DNA of 64,000 bases from Desnuesiella massiliensis. Its GTDB lineage: Bacteria; Bacillota; Clostridia; Clostridiales; Clostridiaceae. Location of the stretch: NCBI RefSeq assembly GCF_001403615.1, contig NZ_LN879456.1:1-64000 (forward strand). Reading direction: 5' to 3'. The notes below the pieces were generated by a model. It had not been told where the DNA came from. It ran no database searches and worked only from the letters and a program-made list of their open reading frames with translations. Position numbers and translations under genes: made by a program. Below are positions 42,742 to 49,304 of the stretch, piece after piece (the first letter of the stretch is position 1; each line of letters starts with the position of its first letter).

Positions 42742-43359
42742 ATGGAAGCTATTAAAATCCACTCATCATTATCATTCGGCGGTTATAATTGGCGTGTGCT
42801 TGACATACAAAACAATACGGCTTTGATTATAACCGAAGAGATTATAGAACAACGCCCTTACCATGATGCTTATAAAGATATAACATGGGCTGACTGCGCT
42901 TTAAGAAAATATCTTAATGGTGAATTTTATGACAAATTCAACGCAACTGATAAGTCAAGAATAATCCCGGTAATAAATAAAAATCCTGACAATCAGTGGT
43001 ATGGTTCAAAAGGCGGAGCAGATACGCAAGACAGTATATTTTTATTAAGCATTGAGGAAGTGTGCAAATATTTCGGTGATAGCCGTTCAAAACTGCAAAA
43101 CCGAGGAAAAAATCAAAGATATTGGTTTGAAAGAAAAGATGAAAACAACAGTAAGCGAATAGCAAGACTTCAGGGTAAAGAATGGGCTTGGTGGTGGTGG
43201 CTTCGGTCGCCCGGCCGCGTTAATGTAAAAGCCGTGTACATCTTCGGAACTGATGGTAATATAGGTATCCAAGGCAACAATATATTAAAAGGCAACATCA
43301 GCGATGGCAAATGTACAGGCGGCGTTCGTCCTGCTTTGTGGGTAAAGCTAGAATTGTAA
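42742..43359 (+). CDS. DUF6273 (formylglycine-like) domain protein
   Basis: This 205-residue protein shows the DUF6273 pattern: FGGYNWRVLDIQNNTALII near the N-terminus, ITWADCALRKYLNGEFYDKF in the centre and WWLRSPGRVNVKAVYIFGTD with GGVRPALWVKL at the end. Family members are often surface or phage-related and of unknown function; the fold is related to formylglycine-generating/C-type-lectin folds. No signal peptide is seen here, so this one is probably cytoplasmic. It lies between the MerR remnant and the PNPOx gene. Confidence 0.82.
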   Translation: MEAIKIHSSLSFGGYNWRVLDIQNNTALIITEEIIEQRPYHDAYKDITWADCALRKYLNGEFYDKFNATDKSRIIPVINKNPDNQWYGSKGGADTQDSIFLLSIEEVCKYFGDSRSKLQNRGKNQRYWFERKDENNSKRIARLQGKEWAWWWWLRSPGRVNVKAVYIFGTDGNIGIQGNNILKGNISDGKCTGGVRPALWVKLEL

Positions 43360-43431
43360 ATCTTGGGTCACTTTTAAAGTGGTTTGACTATAATTACAGC
43401 ATAAAATAATTAAATTTAAAGGAGAATTAAA

Positions 43432-43908
43432 ATGAGCAAATATGAAAATGCAATGAAACTTATGGAGGAACGTTGCGGAAATGGCAAAGAGGAAGTTATT
43501 GCCCTTGCGACAATATCACTATCCTCCAACGCTGCCGGTAATCCTCGTCCTGCTGTCCGTATGGTATGCGCTTATTATGAAGACGGCGTATTTTATGTTT
43601 CTACGGACGCGAAAAAAAATAAAATGCTGCAAATTGAGAAGAACAATGAGGTTTCCGTTGGTGGTTTAGGTTGGTACGCTTTCCAAGGTACGGCTGAAAA
43701 TCTCGGTTGGGTCAAGGACGAGAAGAATGCGGAAATCAGAGCGAAATTTAAAAAAGTTTTCGATTGGTTCGATGAAGTTGGCGACGAAGACAATCCGAAC
43801 TCAATCGTTCTGCGTATCTCTCTCACAGAGGGTACGATTATTGACAACGAGAAAAAATACGGTGAACATCAGTATGAAATTGATTTTATCAATAAAACGG
43901 CGAAATAA
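43432..43908 (+). CDS. Pyridoxamine 5'-phosphate oxidase-family flavin-binding protein
   Basis: This 158-residue protein has the split-barrel flavin fold features AAGNPRPAVRMVCAYYEDGV, FYVSTDAKKNKMLQIEKNNE and WYAFQGTAENLGWV. Such small PNPOx-like proteins are usually FMN-dependent reductases or F420/heme binders, not true PdxH. GGAGAATTAAA precedes ATG 43432. It is the intact partner of the broken copy at 40854 and is preceded by DUF6273 and MerR genes, suggesting a drug-responsive module. Confidence 0.86.
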   Translation: MSKYENAMKLMEERCGNGKEEVIALATISLSSNAAGNPRPAVRMVCAYYEDGVFYVSTDAKKNKMLQIEKNNEVSVGGLGWYAFQGTAENLGWVKDEKNAEIRAKFKKVFDWFDEVGDEDNPNSIVLRISLTEGTIIDNEKKYGEHQYEIDFINKTAK

Positions 43909-43949
43909 ATCCGTAAAGAATAAGCAGTTTCTAAGTTGAAGGAGAAAAT

Positions 43950-44372
43950 ATGTTTCTTCAAATTAATAAGGAGTATATAAAAGGATTGCAGGGATTAGAA
44001 TCTTTTAGTCACATTGATGTATTGTGGTAGCTTGATAAATGTGATAATAGTAGCAGCAGAAGCATTTTAGAAGTGAATAAGCCTTATAAAAAGGCTCCTA
44101 AAAAGTTGGGGGTTTTTTCAACTAGATCGCCTGAAAGACCTAATCCGATAGCGTTGTCTATTACTCAAGTAACACATATAGATTATGAAAAAGGGATAGT
44201 TTATATTACTTATATTGATGCAATGAATGATAGTAGTATTTTAGATTTGAAACCTTATACTCCAAGCGTGGACAGAGTAGAAAAGGCTAGTGTTCCAGAA
44301 TGGTGCAGCCGTTGGCCATTATGTTGTGAAGAATCTGGAGATTTTGATTGGGAAAATGAGTTTCTATTTTAA
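43950..44372 (+). pseudogene. TsaA/TrmO-like (UPF0066) methyltransferase remnant with in-frame stop
   Basis: From ATG 43950 (behind AAGGAG) the frame reads GLESFSHIDVLW, meets TAG at 44028-44030, and then continues as SRSILEVNKPYKKAPKKLGV, FSTRSPERPNPIALSIT and LDLKPYTPSVDRV, the core of TrmO, which methylates N6-threonylcarbamoyl adenosine at tRNA position 37. About 20 N-terminal residues of the family also seem missing. A reinitiated 99-residue product could start at 44073 but would lack the first motif. Confidence 0.82.
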
Positions 44373-44416
44373 AATATAATATATAAATTTATTTTTGTAG
44401 GATATTAATTAAGAAT

Positions 44417-44462
44417 GAAGCACTAATTTTTAAGGGATGGGTGCTTCTTTTCTTTTCTTTTG
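44417..44462 (+). terminator. Terminator after the TsaA-like remnant
   Basis: GAAGCAC/GTGCTTC stem with a 17-base loop, then TTTTCTTTTCTTT. Confidence 0.8.
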
Positions 44463-44784
44463 CATTAACTTCCTGACCATAGGCACCCATTAAGAATTTA
44501 CTAAATAATACTTTAGAATTATACCATAATTATGTAGTATGTATAAGGTAATAAAATGGAAGAACCTCACTTACTACTGATACGGAGAACCATACCATAA
44601 ATAAATGCGAAAAATAGCTTTAGGTATTGATATGACTTGCCTAAGATTAGTTTTATAAGTGGAAATACTGTATCATAAGTAATATGATAAAATGATTTTA
44701 ATATACAATATTTACAAAAAATATATAATTAATAGTAGATGATGTAGTGTTAATATACCTCTTATATAAGATAAATTATGAATT

Positions 44785-44880
44785 TTGCGAGTATCTGTTA
44801 GACGGTAGAGCACGAGGTTATGGTAAAACTTAAGCCGGTACCTGAAATTTATCTATCGGCTTTTTCATGCTCAACCTCGA
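44785..44880 (+). other. Structured intergenic region with terminator, possible small RNA
   Basis: A terminator hairpin AAGCCGGTA/TATCGGCTT followed by TTTTT (44832-44865) is enclosed by CGAGGTT (44813-44819) and AACCTCG (44873-44879). GAGCA before and TGCTC after could pair as well, but not at the same time. The 44463-45000 stretch otherwise holds no gene, so this may be a small RNA or a leader left without its gene. Bases 44885-44930 on the minus strand weakly resemble the dispersed repeat head. Confidence 0.4.
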
Positions 44881-44992
44881 ATAATTTTCTAATCATTCGC
44901 AATGGTGGACAAAGGCGAATGTGTCAAAACGAACCTTTTGTATCGTAGAAAACATTTACCTGGATATTAATGTGTAAAAAAGTATTCCTCTA

Positions 44993-45044
44993 TTGACAAA
45001 ATGTAATTAGTAGATTACAATACAAATGTAAACAACGGATTACA
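44993..45044 (+). promoter_or_regulatory. Promoter with two operators for the XRE/membrane pair
   Basis: TTGACA (44993-44998), 17-base spacer, TACAAT (45016-45021). Operator 1, TGTAATTAGTAGATTACA (45002-45019), covers the spacer and -10. Operator 2, TGTAAACAACGGATTACA (45027-45044), covers the start region. Both are TGTAA/TTACA inverted repeats of 18 bases, 25 bases apart. This is a textbook autorepressed promoter. Confidence 0.88.
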
Positions 45045-45065
45045 TTTTGTTAAGGAGGTAATACC

Positions 45066-45278
45066 TTGATACAGAATCGAATTAAGGTTTTGAGAGCAGA
45101 GCGTGATTGGACGCAAGCTGATTTAGCTGAAAAGGTAGGTATTTCCCGCCAAGCGGTTATATCAATTGAGAAGTATAAATATACTCCCTCATTAGAATTA
45201 GCTTTCAAAATTGCAGAAGTTTTTAATGTTTCAATCAATGAAGTTTTTGAACACAAGGAGGGTGAAAACGATGAATGA
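45066..45278 (+). CDS. Small XRE-family (Cro/CI-like) repressor
   Basis: This 70-residue protein starts with TTG behind AAGGAGGTAA and is essentially one helix-turn-helix (RAERDWTQADLAEKVGISRQ, then PSLELAFKIAEVFNVSINEV). It overlaps the membrane-protein gene by 8 bases. Paired operators in its promoter indicate autorepression. This regulator/membrane-protein pairing is common in Firmicutes. Confidence 0.9.
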   Translation: MIQNRIKVLRAERDWTQADLAEKVGISRQAVISIEKYKYTPSLELAFKIAEVFNVSINEVFEHKEGENDE

Positions 45279-45594
45279 ACAAACTATTATTTTATTTTTC
45301 CTTATTGTTGGTACTAGCATTACTCTTTTTCTTTATCTATGGAAGGCTAAAAAGCATATTGATTACAAAAAAGATGAACGTTGGCAATTCATCCAGAACA
45401 AAGCGAATAATGCGGCGAATTATTTAAACTATATCTTGATAGTATTTTTAGCTGTCGGAGAATTGGTATTGCTATTTTCTGATATTCAAATAACCCTTAC
45501 CTTGAATCGCGTTTTAATTTATGGCGTATTATTCATCGGTTTGCGCAATGCGATAGAATTGTTTGCATTAAGATATTTTGATAAGCGAATGTAA
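45271..45594 (+). CDS. Small three-helix membrane protein
   Basis: This 107-residue protein starts at ATG 45271 behind GGAGGGTGAAAACG and has three hydrophobic segments (about residues 5-24, 48-67 and 75-97) separated by a charged loop with DYKKDERWQFIQNKANNAAN. No enzyme motif is visible. It is translationally coupled to the XRE repressor and is presumably its regulated target or partner. The frame extends 20 codons upstream inside the repressor gene without support. Confidence 0.8.
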   Translation: MNEQTIILFFLIVGTSITLFLYLWKAKKHIDYKKDERWQFIQNKANNAANYLNYILIVFLAVGELVLLFSDIQITLTLNRVLIYGVLFIGLRNAIELFALRYFDKRM

Positions 45595-46252
45595 ACATAT
45601 TAGTATTAACTAATTAACAATAAATAGTAATTTAGTTAATAGATTTTAGATTATAGGAGTCTGATAAATTCTAATTTATATGTTACTAAGATAGACGTTT
45701 TTAAATATAACAATTACTTAGGTTTATTTTTTATGGAAATTTGATATAATATAAATAAGAAAAACTTAGTGCGCTAACACTAAGCAATCCTTAGAACATT
45801 TATTTTGTTTTAGGGCTATTGGATGAAATTAATTGAAGATTAATTAAGAAAAAGTGCTACTCTTTGCAGAATGGGCACTTTTTTCTTTACTTTTAACTTA
45901 TATATCAAGACAAAGGAATTTAATCTTAATTTTTAAATGATGTATAAAAAGATTATGTTTTAAAACAAATTTAATAACATAAATAATCGATATACACTTT
46001 ATAAAAGTATCAAACATATCCAATACCAATCCCTTAGCTAAAAGTGAAATAATTCACAGGCGCCGTATTGGGAATACAATGAGGAAAACTGTTGTTATAA
46101 AAGATCAGAGTTGGATCTTACTACAGAAGTATTTCACAAATAATCAATGAGGGGGAATCTCCAGATGATGGGGGTTCTTCTTCTTTTATTTTGTTTACAA
46201 TTAAAATATAAAACTGTAAATACTCGTAACGAATATTGACGAATGATTAGGG
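45595..46252 (+). other. Intergenic region with two terminators and a possible gene remnant
   Basis: A terminator at 45849-45884 (AAAAAGTGC/GCACTTTTTT) and another at 46155-46190 (AATCTCC/GGGGGTT, then CTTCTTCTTTT) stand in otherwise AT-rich DNA. A frame ending near 46150 (HRRRIGNTMRKTVVIKDQSW) has no start signal and no family match; it may be the tail of a lost gene. Confidence 0.5.
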
Positions 46253-46309
46253 TTTACAAATAGGGTTTTATTGCCTATAATTTATTTATAACCGTTACGA
46301 ACCGTAACG
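46253..46309 (+). promoter_or_regulatory. Promoter with palindromic operator for the reader-domain pair
   Basis: TTTACA (46253-46258), 17-base spacer, TATAAT (46276-46281), then the perfect inverted repeat CGTTACGAACCGTAACG (46293-46309) at the expected transcription start region. A half-site CGTAACGAA also occurs near 46225 and ATCGTTACGAT near 47430. No obvious cognate regulator is adjacent. Confidence 0.75.
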
Positions 46310-46329
46310 AAATTTTAGGAGGTATGGTT

Positions 46330-46941
46330 ATGAATATATTTCAAATTAAAACACAGCCACATGGAACAGAAAGGATTGATTTATTCATTAAACAAGACTT
46401 TGTTTGTATTGGTTATCCTGGAATAGGAGATTTGACAAATGTTGATAAAGACGAAATAAGAGATAGATTACAGCAACAATATAAATGGACTGGGAGTCAG
46501 CTAGGAAATCATTTAGGAATTGTTAATGCTTTTGTAAATACTATGAAAAAGGATGATAGCGTTCTGATAAATGAAAATGAATGGGTTCATATTGGTAAAC
46601 TTGATGATTATAAGTATGATTCTAATTTTGAGTCAGAAGGAATGTGCCATAGAAGAAATGTAACATGGATTGGTAAGGTTAAAAGAGATAGTCTCAACGA
46701 ATATGTTAGAGAGTTACTTAGGAATAGAAGTATTGTTACTAAGTTCAAGCATCCAGCAGACATTGCAGAATTAGATAAAGCTTTGGAAAATAATCCAGCT
46801 AAAAGTACTAATATAAAAATTGATGAAGAGATACTTACCAGAGCAATACAGGTACTAAATATTGCACTTCAATCAGAAAATGAGGAAATCAGAGTAAAGG
46901 CTGCGTTGGGATTACTACAGTACTCAAAACAAATTATCTAA
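46330..46941 (+). CDS. Stand-alone protein with EVE/PUA-like domain resembling restriction-enzyme N-terminal readers
   Basis: This 203-residue protein has MNIFQIKTQPHGTERIDLF, CIGYPGIGDLTNVDKDEIRD, VNAFVNTMKKDDSVLI and VHIGKLDDYKYD, then RRNVTWIGKVKRDSL. This is the pattern of the small barrel domain found at the N-terminus of many Mrr/McrB-like restriction proteins, related to EVE/PUA readers of modified bases. A short helical C-terminus replaces the nuclease. The start at 46330 fits AGGAGGT spacing better than ATG 46324. It is co-transcribed with a 121-residue unknown protein. Family assignment is by pattern, not search. Confidence 0.55.
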   Translation: MNIFQIKTQPHGTERIDLFIKQDFVCIGYPGIGDLTNVDKDEIRDRLQQQYKWTGSQLGNHLGIVNAFVNTMKKDDSVLINENEWVHIGKLDDYKYDSNFESEGMCHRRNVTWIGKVKRDSLNEYVRELLRNRSIVTKFKHPADIAELDKALENNPAKSTNIKIDEEILTRAIQVLNIALQSENEEIRVKAALGLLQYSKQII

Positions 46942-46964
46942 AATGTTATAGGGGGGAGATTAGA

Positions 46965-47330
46965 ATGATATATTCAATTGAACAAGGAGAACTAATTACT
47001 AAATTACCTCATGAAAAAGACTTCAAAACATGGCGAAAAAGAATAGGAGATAACGATTATAATATAATTGTAGATGAATTGAATAAAAGAATAGACAGTG
47101 ATGAAGTGCATACTGCTGGATGGATACCAGGGCATGATTGGACTGGTACTGTTTTTGAACCAATTTATTACGCCTGTGGTAGAAGTATAGATATAGCTGC
47201 TCAATTTTTCGGTTTAATAGTTTTTAAAGTTTTTATGGATAGAGATGATTATTGGGGCTGTGGAAGGTATGAGAAGGATGGAAAGCCTATTAGAAGCATG
47301 ACATATTTCAGATTAAATAATATACCTTAA
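46965..47330 (+). CDS. Hypothetical protein, 121 residues, partner of the reader-domain gene
   Basis: No family is recognised. It contains aromatic and acidic segments (AGWIPGHDWTGTVFEPIYYA, FFGLIVFKVFMDRDDYWGCG) and looks soluble and compact. GGGGGGAGATTAGA supplies the ribosome binding site 23 bases after the preceding gene, and a strong terminator follows, so the two form one operon. Confidence 0.65.
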   Translation: MIYSIEQGELITKLPHEKDFKTWRKRIGDNDYNIIVDELNKRIDSDEVHTAGWIPGHDWTGTVFEPIYYACGRSIDIAAQFFGLIVFKVFMDRDDYWGCGRYEKDGKPIRSMTYFRLNNIP

Positions 47331-47350
47331 ATTTCGGAGCTTATATAATG

Positions 47351-47395
47351 AGAAAGATGGATAGATAAAAGTAGATAATCCATCTTCTTATTTTT
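47351..47395 (+). terminator. Terminator of the reader-domain operon
   Basis: Perfect 9-pair stem AAGATGGAT/ATCCATCTT with a 15-base loop, then CTTATTTTTATTT. Confidence 0.88.
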
Positions 47396-47465
47396 ATTTA
47401 TATATATTATTCTGTAAAAGTCTACGGTATAATCGTTACGATGAATCGTACATTTTAGGGTGGTT

Positions 47466-48413
47466 TTAATACAAATCAATCACTTCCAATGCTTTTCTCT
47501 TAATTTCAGAGATAGCCTCAATGGGTTCAATAATTTCAATATCCTTACCATATCCAAAGGCAAATTCTATACCTTGCCATATTGCATCAAATTTTATTTT
47601 AAGATAAATTTCATTTTCTTTAATCATAGTTTCACTGATAGTTATAAATTGTCTTTCTTTTATATGATTTAAGATATAGGGTCTAATTTTAAAGGTAAAA
47701 GTATGTTTAGGAATTAAGCTTTTAAAATTACTAGTAGAATTTCTCCAGTAACTTTTTAGATTAAAGTCATATGGTCTAATAAACGTATCATGCATTAACA
47801 AAGCAGACTCAATAGAAGCTACTTTATATGTTTTAATAATTTCATTATTTACTGCAACTAAATACCAAATACTTCGTTTGCAAACCAAGCCAAGTGGGTT
47901 TAACTCTACTTCTTTTGTTTCATCTATTTTTCTGTACAATATCCTTAATGATTTTGAGTTCCATATAGCATTTTGTAATACAGAAAGAATATCTGTATTT
48001 ACTATAGTGTTAGACTCGTTCCAAGTATACATATCTATATAAATATAGTTTTGAATATTTTCAAATTCTTTTACTTCATTAGTTGCAGAGTTTCCTAAAA
48101 TTTTAAGCATTGTAGAATATTTAAGATTTTCAACACCTAAATCCTCTAAAATTTTATCACCAGTTGGAATGAATAAAGATAGAAGTTCATTTTTGTTTAT
48201 TCCTGTAAGGGATGTTTTATAGTCTCCTAGAAGCTTTATTCCGCCATTTATACCTTTATCAGCAACAATGGGTACTCCAATACCGCTAAGTGTATCAATA
48301 TCTCTGTAAATAGTTCTTACAGAGACCTCAAGTTTTTTTGATAATTCAGAAGCAGTTAATTTTTTATATATCTGCAATAACATTAGTATAGAAATTAATC
48401 TGTCTGCTCTCAT
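47466..48413 (-). CDS. WYL-domain transcriptional regulator (YafY type)
   Basis: This 315-residue protein has an N-terminal winged helix (RADRLISILMLLQIYKKLTA, VSVRTIYRDIDTLSGIGVPI), a WYL domain near residues 140-215 (LNPLGLVCKRSIWYLVAVN) and a C-terminal WCX-like part. The start at 48413 follows CAGGAGGAAAATA; the frame extends 8 codons upstream. It is divergent from a DHFR-fold enzyme across TGACAT/ATGTCA, a plausible operator. The ligand is unknown; WYL domains may bind nucleic acid or nucleotides. Confidence 0.9.
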   Translation of the reverse strand: MRADRLISILMLLQIYKKLTASELSKKLEVSVRTIYRDIDTLSGIGVPIVADKGINGGIKLLGDYKTSLTGINKNELLSLFIPTGDKILEDLGVENLKYSTMLKILGNSATNEVKEFENIQNYIYIDMYTWNESNTIVNTDILSVLQNAIWNSKSLRILYRKIDETKEVELNPLGLVCKRSIWYLVAVNNEIIKTYKVASIESALLMHDTFIRPYDFNLKSYWRNSTSNFKSLIPKHTFTFKIRPYILNHIKERQFITISETMIKENEIYLKIKFDAIWQGIEFAFGYGKDIEIIEPIEAISEIKRKALEVIDLY

Positions 48414-48431
48414 TATTTTCCTCCTGTTATA

Positions 48432-48446
48432 TGACATAGGATGTCA
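48432..48446. promoter_or_regulatory. Inverted repeat between the WYL regulator and its divergent neighbour
   Basis: TGACAT AGG ATGTCA, a perfect 6-base inverted repeat with 3-base spacer, 18 bases upstream of the regulator's start codon. TGACA/TGTCA half-sites are usual for this regulator type. Confidence 0.65.
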
Positions 48447-48542
48447 ACTATTATAACTTATAATTAATTATGTATCAAACAATAATAATTATAAAATGTG
48501 TGAAAATAAAATAACATTTTAAATAATAAGGAGGAATTTAAT

Positions 48543-49088
48543 ATGAAAAGAAAAATAATTTTAAATTTAGCAATAAGCCTTGATGGATATATTGCGTCAG
48601 AAGATGGCGGATTTGATTGGATAGTTGGAGATGGGGACAACACATTAAATACTAAAAGTAAATTCAATTTTGATAAATTTCTAGAAGATATAGATATAGT
48701 AGTTATGGGTAAAAATTGTTATGTCCAAAATATGCATAATGATTTTAAAAATAAAAAGGTATACGTAGCAACATCACAAAAAATTCAAAATCAAGACAAT
48801 CTTCATTTTATCAGTGGAGATATATGTAAGATAATTCAAGAAGAAAAAGAGAAGGAGGGTAAGGACATATTCCTGTTTGGTGGTGGAGGGCTTGTAGATA
48901 GCTTTATTAAAGCTGATATTGTTGATGAATATATAATTGGAATAATTCCTATAATATTAGGTAAAGGAAGACCTTTGTTTTTAGGAGATAATCCCACAAT
49001 AAAGCTACATCTAGATGAGTATAGCATAGAAGATGGTATCACTATTTTAAAATATACAAAAAGAAAAACTGAAGGTAGTTGTATATAA
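48543..49088 (+). CDS. Dihydrofolate-reductase-fold protein (RibD C-terminal type, YwjB-like)
   Basis: This 181-residue protein has LNLAISLDGYIASEDGGFDW at the N-terminus, VVMGKNCYV, and DIFLFGGGGLVDSFIKADIV with the NADPH-binding GGG loop, then EYIIGIIPIILGKGRPLF. These are typical of RibD_C proteins that are not true DHFRs and whose substrates are unknown. AAGGAGGAATTTA precedes the ATG. It is the likely target of the divergent WYL regulator. Confidence 0.88.
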   Translation: MKRKIILNLAISLDGYIASEDGGFDWIVGDGDNTLNTKSKFNFDKFLEDIDIVVMGKNCYVQNMHNDFKNKKVYVATSQKIQNQDNLHFISGDICKIIQEEKEKEGKDIFLFGGGGLVDSFIKADIVDEYIIGIIPIILGKGRPLFLGDNPTIKLHLDEYSIEDGITILKYTKRKTEGSCI

Positions 49089-49113
49089 AGAAAATTTAGA
49101 ATATATACTATAG

Positions 49114-49170
49114 TAACCACCACCTGTAGGTAGCTTAAATAGCTACTTACAGGTGGTGGTTATGTTTTTC
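49114..49170 (+). repeat. Dispersed hairpin repeat, copy H, acting as terminator
   Basis: Stem of 21 pairs with one G-U (outer TAACCACCACCTGTA with TACAGGTGGTGGTTA, inner GTAGC/GCTAC; loop TTAAATA), then TGTTTTTC. The TTAAATA loop and CTGTA/TACAG segment match copies E-G, but the CGCTTCGCC head is absent. Confidence 0.75.
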
Positions 49171-49304
49171 AAGAATATATAAATAACAAAATTGAATAGT
49201 TTAAAAAATCTAAAATATGCTATATAATCAAAGCAAGTGCTAAAATTACTAAATATTGTTTGTTACAGCACAAAACCTAGGATAATGAAAGGATTGAGGA
49301 ATTT

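Noticed and set aside
44795..44822. GTTAGACGGTAGAGCA, similar to a tRNA D-arm
   Set aside because: No anticodon arm, T-arm (GGTTC) or acceptor pairing could be found around it.
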